A program made the translations under genes and the position numbers. This document shows, piece after piece, positions 55,590 through 64,000 of a stretch of DNA of 64,000 bases; position 1 is the stretch's first letter; every line of letters begins with the position of its first letter. The DNA is from an uncultured Shimia sp. (GTDB lineage Bacteria > Pseudomonadota > Alphaproteobacteria > Rhodobacterales > Rhodobacteraceae): NCBI RefSeq assembly GCF_947493595.1, contig NZ_CANLRL010000004.1, forward strand, positions 241,361 through 305,360. The letters are read 5' to 3'. The notes beneath the pieces were generated by a model. That model had not been told where the DNA came from. It saw only the letters and a program-made list of their open reading frames with translations, and did not search any database.

Positions 55590-56903
55590 ATGGCCAATGT
55601 TGTTGTTGTAGGCGCTCAGTGGGGCGATGAAGGAAAAGGTAAGATCGTTGATTGGCTCAGCGAACGTGCCGATGTCATCGCGCGATTCCAGGGCGGGCAC
55701 AACGCGGGCCACACGCTGGTCATTGATAGCAAGGTGTATAAGTTGCATGCGCTGCCGTCTGGCGTGGTGCGTGGCGGCAAATTGTCGGTGATCGGCAACG
55801 GTGTGGTGCTGGACCCTTGGCACCTGTTGAACGAGATAGAAACCGTGCGGGCACAGGGCGTGGATATTTCGCCTGAGACGCTGATGATTGCGGAAAACAC
55901 GCCGCTGATCATGCCATTCCACGGTGAGTTGGATCGGGCGCGTGAAGAGGCGGCTTCCAAAGGCACCAAGATTGGCACCACCGGTCGCGGCATTGGCCCG
56001 GCTTATGAAGACAAAGTGGGCCGTCGTGCGATCCGTGTGGCCGATCTGGCAGACGACGCCACGCTGGAAGCGCGGGTTGATCGCGCGTTGCAGCACCATG
56101 ATCCGCTGCGCAAAGGTCTGGGCGTGGATGCCATTGACCGCGATGCGCTGGTTGCGCAGCTGAAAGAGGTTGCCGGTAAAATCCTGCCTTACGCGGCGCC
56201 GGTTTGGAAAGTGCTGAACGAAAAGCGCAAGGCGGGCAAGCGGATCTTGTTTGAAGGTGCTCAGGGCGCGTTGCTGGACATCGATTTTGGCACCTATCCG
56301 TTTGTGACCAGCTCCAACGTGATTGCTGGCCAAGCGGCCACTGGTGTGGGCATTGGCCCAGGTTCTATCGACTATGTGCTGGGCATCGTGAAAGCCTACA
56401 CCACCCGCGTGGGTGAGGGGCCTTTCCCGACTGAATTGTTGAACGCAGATGGCTCACCCGACGCAGACGGCGAACGTCTTGGCACCCGTGGCCATGAGTT
56501 TGGCACCACCACCGGCCGTCAGCGCCGTTGTGGTTGGTTTGACGCGGCTCTGGTGCGTCAGACCTGTGCCACCTCTGGCATCAAAGGCATCTGCCTGACC
56601 AAGCTCGACGTTCTGGACGGCTTTGAGAAGCTGAAAATCTGTGTTGGCTATGAGCTGGACGGCGAAACGCTGGATTACCTGCCAACGGCGGCGGATCAGC
56701 AGGCCCGTTGCAAGCCGATCTATGAAGAGATCGACGGCTGGAGCGAGACCACCGAAGGTGCGCGCAGCTGGAACGATTTGCCAGCGAATGCGGTAAAATA
56801 CGTGAAACGCGTAGAAGAGTTGATCGAGTGCCCTGTGGCGCTGTTGTCGACCAGCCCAGAGCGCGAAGACACTATTCTGGTCACCGATCCGTTTGCCGAT
56901 TGA
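55590..56903 (+). CDS. purA: Adenylosuccinate synthetase
   Basis: 437 aa. It makes adenylosuccinate from IMP, aspartate and GTP. GDEGKGK (12-18) is the GTP P-loop with catalytic D13, and GGHNAGHT contains H41. [39 protein letters not shown] and [10 protein letters not shown] are typical blocks. It is followed after 28 bases by a DUF2842 gene that may share its transcript. Confidence 0.97.
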   Translation: MANVVVVGAQWGDEGKGKIVDWLSERADVIARFQGGHNAGHTLVIDSKVYKLHALPSGVVRGGKLSVIGNGVVLDPWHLLNEIETVRAQGVDISPETLMIAENTPLIMPFHGELDRAREEAASKGTKIGTTGRGIGPAYEDKVGRRAIRVADLADDATLEARVDRALQHHDPLRKGLGVDAIDRDALVAQLKEVAGKILPYAAPVWKVLNEKRKAGKRILFEGAQGALLDIDFGTYPFVTSSNVIAGQAATGVGIGPGSIDYVLGIVKAYTTRVGEGPFPTELLNADGSPDADGERLGTRGHEFGTTTGRQRRCGWFDAALVRQTCATSGIKGICLTKLDVLDGFEKLKICVGYELDGETLDYLPTAADQQARCKPIYEEIDGWSETTEGARSWNDLPANAVKYVKRVEELIECPVALLSTSPEREDTILVTDPFAD

Positions 56904-56931
56904 TTGCGTAAGCCTCTGAAAGGAGACTGAC

Positions 56932-57174
56932 ATGGCCTTGAGCTACAAAGCCCGTCGTCGGGTGGCACTGTTGGTGCTGCTGGTTGGCTTGCCAATCTAC
57001 ATTCTGGTGGCCTCGGTTCTGGCAACGACACTTGCGCCGGAGTCGATTTGGGTGACCTTGCTTCTCTATGTGGTGCTTGGGATTGTTTGGATCCTGCCGT
57101 TTAAGTCGGTGTTCAAAGGCATTGGCCAGGCAGACCCGGACGCGCCAAAGCGGCGGTTTGAGGACGACCCATAG
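56932..57174 (+). CDS. DUF2842 small membrane protein
   Basis: 80 aa with two membrane helices (VALLVLLVGLPIYILVASVLA and WVTLLLYVVLGIVWILPF) and a short basic N-terminus (SYKARRR), as in DUF2842 proteins of alphaproteobacteria. GGAG lies before the ATG. Its position directly after purA suggests cotranscription. Function unknown. Confidence 0.82.
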   Translation: MALSYKARRRVALLVLLVGLPIYILVASVLATTLAPESIWVTLLLYVVLGIVWILPFKSVFKGIGQADPDAPKRRFEDDP

Positions 57175-57289
57175 GGTGGTCTTGCATAAAGTTAGCGAGC
57201 GGCGGCACTTCGGTGTCGCCGTTTTGCGTTTTTGCGGGGGTGTCGATGTGAGGGCTTGCAGCTCCCCCTAGAGCGGGGGACAGTTGGCG

Positions 57290-57757
57290 ATGGCTGAGTT
57301 GACCCCACGCAATTCCTTTTCTTATCGGGATGATCCCGCGGTGCCGCCGTTTGATGACAGCGGACCAATCACGGTGATGGACGGGGAGTGCGCGCTGTGC
57401 AGTTTTGGCGCGCGGATGATTGCGCGGTTTGATCGGGATGAGGTGTTTCGGATTTGTCCTGGTCAGACGGAGCTTGGTACCGCGCTTTTGGGGCATTACG
57501 GGCTGAAACCTGATGATCCGGAAAGCTGGCTGTTGATCATGGATGGGCAGGCTTACGGGTCGCTTGATGCCATCATTCGTGTGGGCCAAACTGTGGGTGG
57601 CATAGGGCATTTCCTGCGCGTTCTGCGGATATTGCCGCGTGGGGTGCAGGATTGGGTTTACCGGCGGATCGCGCGCAATCGCTATGCGATGTTTGGCAAA
57701 GGGGATATGTGCGCCTTGCCGGATGCACGCTTGCGCAAGCGACTTCTGCAAAAATGA
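57290..57757 (+). CDS. DUF393 (DCC) thiol-disulphide oxidoreductase-like protein
   Basis: 155 aa. VMDGECALCSFGARMIARFDR carries the DxxCxxC motif that names the DCC family, and the C-terminal YRRIARNRYAMFG block is the second signature. DCC proteins have a thioredoxin-like motif and are presumed thiol-disulphide oxidoreductases; none of the usual partners is here. The ATG at 57290 is chosen, although a TTG six bases earlier is closer to the G-rich ribosome site. It ends at a bidirectional terminator. Confidence 0.8.
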   Translation: MAELTPRNSFSYRDDPAVPPFDDSGPITVMDGECALCSFGARMIARFDRDEVFRICPGQTELGTALLGHYGLKPDDPESWLLIMDGQAYGSLDAIIRVGQTVGGIGHFLRVLRILPRGVQDWVYRRIARNRYAMFGKGDMCALPDARLRKRLLQK

Positions 57758-57784
57758 AAAGCCCGATCGGATGATCGGGCTTTT
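57757..57784. terminator. Bidirectional terminator between the DUF393 gene and the 814 aa gene
   Basis: A perfect 12 bp stem (AAAAGCCCGATC / GATCGGGCTTTT) with a 4 base loop. It serves both convergent genes and its left arm overlaps the last base of the DUF393 gene. Confidence 0.9.
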
Positions 57785-57805
57785 GCTTTGCAATTTTGGC
57801 GCGCC

Positions 57806-60250
57806 TTAACCCGCTTTGCTGTCCACCGGTTTGAAGTTGATCGAGGCGTTTGCGGTGAACCGGCCGCCGGCCACTTTGTCGATCTTTTTGTCACGCAGCA
57901 ACTGACCAAAGGCACGCAGGCCTTCTTCGCGGGTGAACTGTGGAATGTTCACTTCGCGCGACATCCGCATCAGCATCGGGCGCGAGAAACGTTCCAGACC
58001 TTCTACATACGTCAGATACGCCGCTGCAGCCTCGGTGCTTTCTGGCAGTTGGGTTGCGCCCATGCTGGCGGCGTAGTCTGCAAACCCGCTCAACGTGGAG
58101 CCTTTGGCGCTGACCGGGGCAGCGGACTTCGCGGCTTCGTCGCGGTCCAGTTGGTCAGAAGACACCCGGCGCGGACGAACAGGGACGCGGCGGGGGGCTT
58201 TTTCTACACTTTGAGGCTCTGGTTGAGCGGGCTGTACGGATTTGCTTTGTTCTGTGGCATCAACACGCTGTGCAGCCACCAGTTTCAGAGGGGCGGCGGC
58301 GGATTTGGACGGCTTGGCCTCACCGGTTTTGCCACCAGGCACGGCGCGGACAACGGAGGCCAGATCGTCACGGTATGCCACCGTGTCGTCTTTGCCTTTG
58401 GCGTTGCTTCCGGCGCGTTTGTCGGCACGGGTTGCGGCCACGGCGGCGCGCAGATGCGCAATGGCGCTGCGGCGACCTTTGCCCTGCGGCTCTTCCATTT
58501 CGCTGTTGGCTTTGGCCATGAGACGGGACAGGTCCGGCTCTGGCTGAGGCTGGCGGGCTTCAGCAGGCTTGGGGGCTTCTGGCTCAACCGGAGCCTCAAC
58601 TTTCGGTTCTGGGGCTTCCGCTTTTGGTGCCGCCTCAGCCGCATCAGATTGCTTGAGCTCCGCCTCCACCTGCGCCAGTTCGGCCAGCAGGTCAGCTTCG
58701 TCTTCCGGCGTCAGGCTGGTTGGTTTTGGTGCTTCTGGAGCAGGGGTTGCTTCGGCTGCGTCTTCGTTTTCCGGGTCCGCTTCGAGACGACCAGAGGACA
58801 CAGCATCCTCAAAGTCCGCCTTTTTCATACGCACCACACGGGCGCGCAGAGGGCGGACTTTTGGCTTCACCACTTCTGGGGCTGGCTCGGCGGCCACCTC
58901 TTCGATTTCTTCAGCCGTGGCTTCAACCACTTCGGCATCTTCCACTGCGGCAGGGGCCTCGACGATCTCTTCCACCAGCTCTGCTGCGGCTTCGATCTCG
59001 GCGTCGTCTTCCAGGTTCACCGGGGTGAGGTCCATCGGCGCGAGGTCTTCGTCAAAGATGTTGGCTTCGTCGGTGGCGGCAACGGTGGTCAGCTCCGGCT
59101 GATCGTCTTCGGCGTCCACCGCTTCGGCTTCAGGCTCGGCTTCGACACGGGCCACCACGGCGCGGATGCGCTCCAGCTTGGCGGCGATGGAGTTTTCTTC
59201 AAACTCCGGTGCGTCGTCGACGTCTTCCCAATCCGCAGCTTCAGCTGTGTCTTCCGCCATGTCTTCAGCAAATGGATCCTCGCTGCTGTCCTCAACAGGC
59301 GCGTCCAAAATCAGTAGGTCAGAGGAGTCCGCTTCGGCGTCGGTTTGCAGCTGGTCGTCGGACAGGGCATCGACAGCGGAGACAGCGGCGGAGATGCCGG
59401 CGAGGTCCACTTCAGCTTCGTCCTCGGCAACTTCTTCGACGGCTTCAACCGGAGCCTCTTCAACCACTACGTCTTCGATGGCCGCTTCAACCGCTTCGGC
59501 AATAGGGGCCTCTTCGGTCTCTGGCAGGCTGTCTTCAGCAACGGCGGCCATCACGCTGTCGGCGATGGAGATGTCTTCAGACGCCGCCTCTTCAACGGCT
59601 TCAACTTCGCTCTCTTCGGCAACAGGTTTGTCAAAAGAGTCTTCTACTTGGGCAACCGCAACAGGTTCTGCCTCGATCTCAACTGGGGCTTCTTCTGCTG
59701 GAGTCTCCTCGGCTACAGCCTCTTCGGCGGCAGCTTCAACGGTTTCCTCAACGGCAGGGGCCACTTCAATCAGGTCCTCGGCAGGCGGGGTTTCCTCTTG
59801 GGACTCAACCACGTTCTCAACAGCGGTTTCAACCGGCGTGTCTTCCACAGCCGGTGTGGCGGGCTCTTCCGCAATCTCTTCGACCACAGGCGCAACGGCC
59901 GCAGGGGCTGGTTGCGGCGCGGGTTCAGCTACGGCTTCCGGCTGCGCCACTGGAGCGGCTTCGGCAACTGGCTGCGGCTCGGCGTCGGGTTTGGGCTCAC
60001 CGGCGCTCAGTACGATGGCACCATGATCCAAACGCGCACTGACGCGGCGGGCGATTTCTTTTTCTGCGATACGCGCTAGCATCTCAGCATCCGGGGTCGG
60101 GGGTTCGGCACCGAAGTACCGGTCATCCGCGGCCAGATCCCTGAAATACTCAGCGATTGCCTTCATTGTATCAAACGACTCCTCAAACCCTTCCAGGGTG
60201 CAGGAGAATGTCCCGTAAGACACCGTGAGCACTTTGTTATTGGTAACCAT
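57806..60250 (-). CDS. Large acidic low-complexity protein with conserved ends
   Basis: 814 aa from the ATG at 60250. A conserved N-terminal domain (NNKVLTVSYGTFSCTLEGF to about residue 80, EIARRVSARLDHGAIV) and C-terminal domain (about the last 130 residues, RPMLMRMSREVNIPQFTREEG to the end) flank some 500 residues dominated by Glu, Ala, Pro and Val, with EEAP- and VEEA-type repeats. There is no signal peptide, membrane segment or catalytic motif. Sequence bias makes the opposite strand open in all frames, producing long Ser/Arg-rich spurious frames. I recall similar proteins as conserved hypotheticals in Rhodobacterales; function unknown. A scaffold or phase-separating role is speculation. 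Confidence 0.75.
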   Translation of the reverse strand: MVTNNKVLTVSYGTFSCTLEGFEESFDTMKAIAEYFRDLAADDRYFGAEPPTPDAEMLARIAEKEIARRVSARLDHGAIVLSAGEPKPDAEPQPVAEAAPVAQPEAVAEPAPQPAPAAVAPVVEEIAEEPATPAVEDTPVETAVENVVESQEETPPAEDLIEVAPAVEETVEAAAEEAVAEETPAEEAPVEIEAEPVAVAQVEDSFDKPVAEESEVEAVEEAASEDISIADSVMAAVAEDSLPETEEAPIAEAVEAAIEDVVVEEAPVEAVEEVAEDEAEVDLAGISAAVSAVDALSDDQLQTDAEADSSDLLILDAPVEDSSEDPFAEDMAEDTAEAADWEDVDDAPEFEENSIAAKLERIRAVVARVEAEPEAEAVDAEDDQPELTTVAATDEANIFDEDLAPMDLTPVNLEDDAEIEAAAELVEEIVEAPAAVEDAEVVEATAEEIEEVAAEPAPEVVKPKVRPLRARVVRMKKADFEDAVSSGRLEADPENEDAAEATPAPEAPKPTSLTPEDEADLLAELAQVEAELKQSDAAEAAPKAEAPEPKVEAPVEPEAPKPAEARQPQPEPDLSRLMAKANSEMEEPQGKGRRSAIAHLRAAVAATRADKRAGSNAKGKDDTVAYRDDLASVVRAVPGGKTGEAKPSKSAAAPLKLVAAQRVDATEQSKSVQPAQPEPQSVEKAPRRVPVRPRRVSSDQLDRDEAAKSAAPVSAKGSTLSGFADYAASMGATQLPESTEAAAAYLTYVEGLERFSRPMLMRMSREVNIPQFTREEGLRAFGQLLRDKKIDKVAGGRFTANASINFKPVDSKAG

Positions 60251-60392
60251 CTTCTGCGGGTCCTTTGCACTACTCAGCAATCAAACTACCACCTAAGGAA
60301 AGTCGAAACGTGACCGATTCTGTGGAAGACAGGGTATCATTTCTAGGCCAAATTGTGGCGAAAGGCTTTTCAAGGGGGCTGGGCAGGGTGAA

Positions 60393-61073
60393 ATGACGGC
60401 TATTGTTCATAGTTTGGAACCAATCACGCTGGTTGGGGCGGGATCGTTGAGCGATTCCGATATAGACGACTCATTGGCACTTGCTCCGACTTTGGTGGCG
60501 GCAGACGGCGGCGCAGCGCATTGTTTGGCGGCTGAGGTGATGCCAGAGGCGGTGATTGGCGATCTGGACAGTCTCGATATGGTTCAGGTGGCGCGCATTC
60601 CGTGGGAACGTGTGCATGAGATCACAGAGCAGGACAGTACCGATTTTGACAAGGCGCTACGGCACATAGAGACACCTCTGGTGGTGGCAGTGGGGTTTAC
60701 CGGTGCGCGTATGGATCACGAGCTGGCGGCGTATAATGTGTTGGTGCGGCGCGCGGATCGACGCTGTGTGTTGGTGGGGGAGACGGATGTGCTCTGTGTT
60801 GCGCCACCGAAGCTGACACTGGATGTGCCCAAAGACACGCGAGTGTCCCTCTTTCCGATGGGGGCGGTCACCGGCCGGTCGGAAGGGTTAAAGTGGCCGA
60901 TTGATGGCCTTGAATTTGCACCGGATGGCGGGATTGGCACCTCCAATGCGGCAACAGGCCCTGTCACTTTAGAAATGGCGGCGGCGGGCATGTTGTTGAT
61001 CCTGCCGAAAGCGTTTTTGCCACTGTTGGTTAAGGCACTTCTTGCGACGCCTGAAGGCTGGCCCGCTCCCTGA
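60393..61073 (+). CDS. Thiamine pyrophosphokinase
   Basis: 226 aa. It converts thiamine to thiamine diphosphate. VAADGGAAHCL (D38-G-G) and VIGDLDSLD are the TPK catalytic blocks; DSTDFDKAL and VGFTGARMDHELA follow. The C-terminal part carries GTSNAATG. No TPP riboswitch is visible upstream. Its end overlaps the convergent EamA transporter gene by 44 bases. The symbol tnr3/thiN is not used because naming differs between groups. Confidence 0.9.
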   Translation: MTAIVHSLEPITLVGAGSLSDSDIDDSLALAPTLVAADGGAAHCLAAEVMPEAVIGDLDSLDMVQVARIPWERVHEITEQDSTDFDKALRHIETPLVVAVGFTGARMDHELAAYNVLVRRADRRCVLVGETDVLCVAPPKLTLDVPKDTRVSLFPMGAVTGRSEGLKWPIDGLEFAPDGGIGTSNAATGPVTLEMAAAGMLLILPKAFLPLLVKALLATPEGWPAP

Positions 61074-61953
61074 ACACAACATACAAACCCGCGGCAATGG
61101 TGATGCAGATGCCAAGTGCGGCGAGACCGTTGGGCCAATCCCCAAACACCAGCCAGCCAATCAGGGCTGCAATAGGGATTTCGAGATACTGCATTGAGGC
61201 AAGGGTGGACGACGGCGCGTAGCGCAGGCTCCACGTCATCACCAGATGTGCGGCTGTGCCAATCACACCGATTGCCAACAAGAGGCCCCAATATTGTGTG
61301 TTGGGTGTTGCCAGCGATAAGGCGGGCCAGTTGAGCGACTGACCAACAAAGAGCGCAACGGCGATGACGCCAGTGCCAATCACGCCGCTGACCGCCTGGA
61401 CACCAATGGGATCGGTGTCTTTGGCGATCTGACGTGTGACCAGCATAAAGAGCGCAAAGATCACCGCCACGCCAAGCGGCAACAGGGCAGGGGCGCCGAC
61501 TTCGACAAAGCTCGGCTGGATCACCATGAGCGTGCCAACAAAGCCAACCACACAGGCCATCAGGCGGCGGATGCCAACCTCTTCATGGAGCACGTATTTG
61601 CCAAGGATCAGCATGAGGAACGGCATGACAAAGGCAATGGCCACCGCATCCGCGAGGGGCAAGTAGCGCAACGCGGTGAACATGAAGGCAATGCCTGCGA
61701 TGTGCAGCAAGGTGCGCCAGACGACCAGTTTGAAGACACGTCCGGTCGTGCGCCAGGGGCGACGGGTCACAATCACAATCGGGATCAGGATCAGCGCTTG
61801 CAGTGCAAATCGGATGAATACCAATTGGCCCAGCGGGACCGCACCGGACAGGAGTTTGGCCACGGCGTCGCCCAACGGGGCGAGCACGCAGAAACCCAGC
61901 ATCAGTAAGATGCCAAGCAGGGGGCGGTCTTGGTGGGCTGAATGATCGTTCAT
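61030..61953 (-). CDS. EamA/DMT family drug/metabolite transporter
   Basis: 307 aa with ten predicted membrane helices in two EamA repeats (first from GILLMLGFCVLAPLGDAVAKL, second from VGVAVIFALFMLVT). RFALQALIL and the LRYLPLADAVAIAFVMPFLM stretch fit RhaT/DMT exporters. The substrate is unknown. It is on the minus strand, with its 3' end inside the thiamine pyrophosphokinase gene, and is separated from the Lrp gene by 69 bases. Confidence 0.88.
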   Translation of the reverse strand: MNDHSAHQDRPLLGILLMLGFCVLAPLGDAVAKLLSGAVPLGQLVFIRFALQALILIPIVIVTRRPWRTTGRVFKLVVWRTLLHIAGIAFMFTALRYLPLADAVAIAFVMPFLMLILGKYVLHEEVGIRRLMACVVGFVGTLMVIQPSFVEVGAPALLPLGVAVIFALFMLVTRQIAKDTDPIGVQAVSGVIGTGVIAVALFVGQSLNWPALSLATPNTQYWGLLLAIGVIGTAAHLVMTWSLRYAPSSTLASMQYLEIPIAALIGWLVFGDWPNGLAALGICITIAAGLYVVFRERASLQASQEVP

Positions 61954-62022
61954 TTCGGCACGCTAGGGTGGCGGATTGACCAAGGCAACAGAAAGATTGT
62001 GCCGACACAATGTGCTGGGTGG

Positions 62023-62499
62023 TCAGAACTCGGTAATGCCAGCCTGCACGGGACGTTCCAGATACGTGGAGAGCGCCACATAGGTTTTGGTGCTGACCAC
62101 ATCGGGCATGTCGTAGAGCCGTTTGAGTAGAGCCTCCATTGCCTTGGAGTCCTGCATACGCACTTTTAGCAGCATACAGGTGTCTCCTGTCACGGAATGG
62201 ATTTCTTCCAATTCGGGCAGGTGGCGCAACTCCATCATAGCGGCGGATTTGCCCCAACCGGTGGTGTCGACATGCAGAAAGGCCAAAAACGGTTTGCCGG
62301 TCATCATTGGATCAAGCTGTGCGGTCACGCCAGATATGCGGCCGGAGGCTTTGTAACGTTTCACACGCTCATGCACGGCAGGTGGGGACAAACCGACCTT
62401 GTCACCTAAGGTGGCGTAGCTTTGCTCTGCATCTTCGCTCAAAAGGCCTAATAGCTTTCGGTCAATGGCGTCCAAACCCTGTGTGTCTTTGAGTGTCAT
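62023..62499 (-). CDS. Lrp/AsnC family transcriptional regulator
   Basis: 158 aa. The N-terminal helix-turn-helix (LDAIDRKLLGLLSEDAEQSYATLGDKVGLSPPAVHERVKRY) is followed by a RAM ligand domain (HSVTGDTCMLLKVRMQD, ending in YVALSTYLER). It is divergent from the MFS transporter gene by 93 bases, so control of that gene is likely, and lies upstream of the EamA exporter on the same strand, so both neighbours may form one amino-acid efflux theme. The effector is unknown. Confidence 0.92.
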   Translation of the reverse strand: MTLKDTQGLDAIDRKLLGLLSEDAEQSYATLGDKVGLSPPAVHERVKRYKASGRISGVTAQLDPMMTGKPFLAFLHVDTTGWGKSAAMMELRHLPELEEIHSVTGDTCMLLKVRMQDSKAMEALLKRLYDMPDVVSTKTYVALSTYLERPVQAGITEF

Positions 62500-62592
62500 C
62501 TGAACCTCATTCGGAATTTTTGCTAAAGTGCATTATGATATACACACCTTCCGCCAAAATGACTATCCAGTCTCCAAAATACGGAGTCTGAT

Positions 62593-63747
62593 ATGAAGCC
62601 AGTTTGGGTGTTGATGTGTGCCATTGCTGTTGTGGGGTCCAATTCATTGGTGCTGAGCCCGATTGCGGCGGATGTGGCCTTGGACTTTGTCGGCAAAAGC
62701 GCACCGGATGTGATGTTGGCCTCCGCGGTCTATGGCGGCAGCACAGCGGTAAGTGCATTGTTTCTCGCGCCGCGCGCAGATCAGATGGGGTTGAAGCGGG
62801 CGTTGATAGTGGCCCTGGTGATCTTGGTTGCAGCTTTGCTGGCCAGCGCGCTGGCGCCAAGCTTGGGCGTGCTGACGCTCGCGCAGGGGCTGGCTGGCAT
62901 TGGTGCCGGGCTGGCGTTACCAGCCACCTACGGTCTGGCGGCGGATGTGTCGCCAAAGGGGCAGGAAAGCGCGACGCTGGGCAAGGTGCTCACCGGTTGG
63001 ACGTTGAGCCTTGTGGCAGGGGTGTCCTTTGCGGCAGTTTTGGCGGACCTGTTGCATTGGCGGGCAGTGTTTGGGCTGATGGCCGCGCTGAGCGCGGGGC
63101 TGATTGTGCTGATTTGGAAGATGCAAGTGACACAGCGGGCTGCCGTACAAGCGGTGTCGCCGTTCAAAGCGTTTCGCGTACCGGGGGTGTTGCCTATCTT
63201 GCTGTCGGTGGTTTGCTTTATGAGTGCGTTTTATGGGCTCTACGCTTTCCTCGGAGCGCATCTCACCACGGTTTTGGGGTTTTCCACCGGCATGGCGGGC
63301 TTGGGGGCGCTAATCTACGGTGTTGGCTTTGGCATGGTGGCGCCGCTGGATCGGCTGATTGATCGCTTTGGCGCCACGCGGGCCGCACCGGTGGTGTTTG
63401 GCCTGCTTCTGCTGGTCTACTTGGTGATGGCGGTCTGTGCAGGGCAGGGGCTTGCAATCTTTGGGGTGTGCCTGCTTTGGGGCGCGGTGAACCATCTGGG
63501 ATTGAACATTCTTGTTGGGCAGATGAGCGCCCTCTCGCCCAGCCAGCGCGGGGCGATCTTGGGACTTTATAGTGCCACCACTTATGTGGCGATGTTTGTG
63601 GGTACTGCCGCGTTCCGGCCGGTGTTTGAGGGGCAGGGATTTGCTGTGGCGTCTGTGCTGTCTGCCGCTTGTGTGGCGCCTGCGCTGATCAGCGCTGTTT
63701 GGACGTTGCGTCGGTTAGGGCGCGCGGTGGTGCCTGCGGCGGAATAA
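62593..63747 (+). CDS. MFS transporter
   Basis: 384 aa with about twelve membrane helices. The start ATG at 62593 is followed by KPVWVLMCAIAVVGSNSLVLSPIAADVA. LAPRADQMGLKRALI between helices 2 and 3 is the MFS loop signature (G-x-x-x-D-R-x-G-R-R-like). Helices 7-12 repeat the pattern from VLPILLSVVCFMSAFYG. Arabinose-efflux-type exporters have this length. The substrate is unknown; the divergent Lrp regulator suggests an amino acid or related solute. Confidence 0.88.
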   Translation: MKPVWVLMCAIAVVGSNSLVLSPIAADVALDFVGKSAPDVMLASAVYGGSTAVSALFLAPRADQMGLKRALIVALVILVAALLASALAPSLGVLTLAQGLAGIGAGLALPATYGLAADVSPKGQESATLGKVLTGWTLSLVAGVSFAAVLADLLHWRAVFGLMAALSAGLIVLIWKMQVTQRAAVQAVSPFKAFRVPGVLPILLSVVCFMSAFYGLYAFLGAHLTTVLGFSTGMAGLGALIYGVGFGMVAPLDRLIDRFGATRAAPVVFGLLLLVYLVMAVCAGQGLAIFGVCLLWGAVNHLGLNILVGQMSALSPSQRGAILGLYSATTYVAMFVGTAAFRPVFEGQGFAVASVLSAACVAPALISAVWTLRRLGRAVVPAAE

Positions 63748-63776
63748 AAAAACGGGCCGACACAAAGGTCGGCCCG
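63746..63776 (-). terminator. Terminator of acs
   Basis: A perfect 9 bp stem (CGGGCCGAC / GTCGGCCCG) with a 6 base loop, followed on the minus strand by TTTTTTT. The T run overlaps the stop of the MFS gene. Confidence 0.9.
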
Positions 63777-63826
63777 ACAGGGAGTGAACCCGGGCGATGG
63801 ATCGACGCCCGGCTTCGGGGAAAATC

Positions 63827-64000
63827 TTAGCGGTTCATGCGGTTCTCGATGAGGTCGTCCACAACAGCGGGCTCCGCCAAAGTCGACGTATCGCCCAGGC
63901 TGCCGTAATCGTTCTCGGCGATTTTGCGCAGGATGCGGCGCATGATTTTGCCGGAGCGGGTTTTGGGCAGGCCAGGCGCCCATTGGATCAAATCCGGGCT
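63827..64000 (-). CDS. acs: Acetyl-CoA synthetase, C-terminal fragment
   Basis: The last 57 codons are in the window; the rest lies to the right of base 64000. [21 protein letters not shown] is the AMP-binding C-terminal motif with the catalytic, acetylatable lysine (PKTRSGK). [19 protein letters not shown] follows, as in acetate-CoA ligases of proteobacteria. It activates acetate to acetyl-CoA with ATP. The stop is followed by a terminator. Confidence 0.93.
   Translation of the reverse strand, partial: SPDLIQWAPGLPKTRSGKIMRRILRKIAENDYGSLGDTSTLAEPAVVDDLIENRMNR

Noticed and set aside
58242..60079. Long plus-strand reading frames (up to 286 codons) opposite the acidic 814 aa gene
   Set aside because: They are Ser/Ala/Arg- or Phe/Gly-rich mirrors of the Glu/Ala codon repeats, lack ribosome sites and carry no domain; the minus-strand frame has conserved ends and a start and stop consistent with its terminator.
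60251..60392. Possible TPP riboswitch before the thiamine pyrophosphokinase gene
   Set aside because: No CTGAGA core or matching stems are present in the upstream bases.

Overview
The window reads as one contiguous stretch of core chromosome from a marine alphaproteobacterium of the Roseobacter group (Rhodobacterales). The evidence is the gene repertoire: ctrA beside sciP, trmFO, lpxI in place of lpxH, a MocR regulator paired with a DUF1127 gene, DUF2842, and many GTG starts and GTGA/ATGA junctions. Species cannot be named from the sequence. I saw no insertion sequences, phage genes, CRISPR arrays, rRNAs or tRNAs. The first gene (CNNM/CorC family) and the last (acs) are cut by the window ends.

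Layout. 1-2.6 kb: end of a CorC-type gene and two tandem orphan periplasmic binding proteins. 2.7-11.2 kb: a degenerate metallophosphoesterase, xerD with two exported or membrane partners, aroK-aroB, a divergent stand-alone trpB-like gene, pepT and ssb. 11.4-13.9 kb: a lytic transglycosylase, an AraC regulator and miaA. 14.0-26.7 kb: a long envelope operon, pyrH-frr-uppS-cdsA-dxr-rseP-(48 aa membrane protein)-bamA-ompH-fabZ-lpxA-lpxI-lpxB-(CadD-like exporter). 26.8-33.8 kb: mnmA, then sciP and ctrA, then ligA-recG and a 40 aa membrane protein. 34-38.8 kb: Fe-S scaffold, hisI, gluQ, trmFO, enoyl-CoA hydratase, thioesterase. 38.8-41.7 kb: the divergent DUF1127/MocR pair and rplM-rpsI. 41.8-45.2 kb: a TIM-barrel-like protein and a three-gene cytochrome module. 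45.2-52.2 kb: Sel1-type protein, TetR regulator, ppk2, metA, a P-loop ATPase, pyrG, secG. 52.4-54.9 kb: nitrile hydratase genes and a TbpB-like lipoprotein. 55-64 kb: purA, DUF2842, DUF393, a very acidic 814 aa protein, thiamine pyrophosphokinase, EamA transporter, Lrp regulator, MFS transporter and the 3' end of acs.

How the genes work together. The 14-26 kb block makes lipid and isoprenoid precursors (CdsA, Dxr, UppS), processes and assembles outer-membrane proteins (RseP, BamA, OmpH) and builds lipid A (FabZ, LpxA, LpxI, LpxB). SciP-CtrA is the cell-cycle/motility regulator pair. Exact TTAA-N7-TTAA sequences, the classical CtrA box, lie upstream of two other loci: the 40 aa membrane protein after recG and the cytochrome module.

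The best candidate for an undescribed system is 43.1-45.2 kb. A five-haem c-type cytochrome, a DUF3365-like protein with one c-haem motif, and a membrane protein with two His-x13-His pairs form one overlapping operon, with a perfect CtrA box just upstream. The second is the MocR/DUF1127 pair with repeated ATTGTAT-TG-ATACAAT palindromes, one of which lies inside the regulator's own coding sequence.
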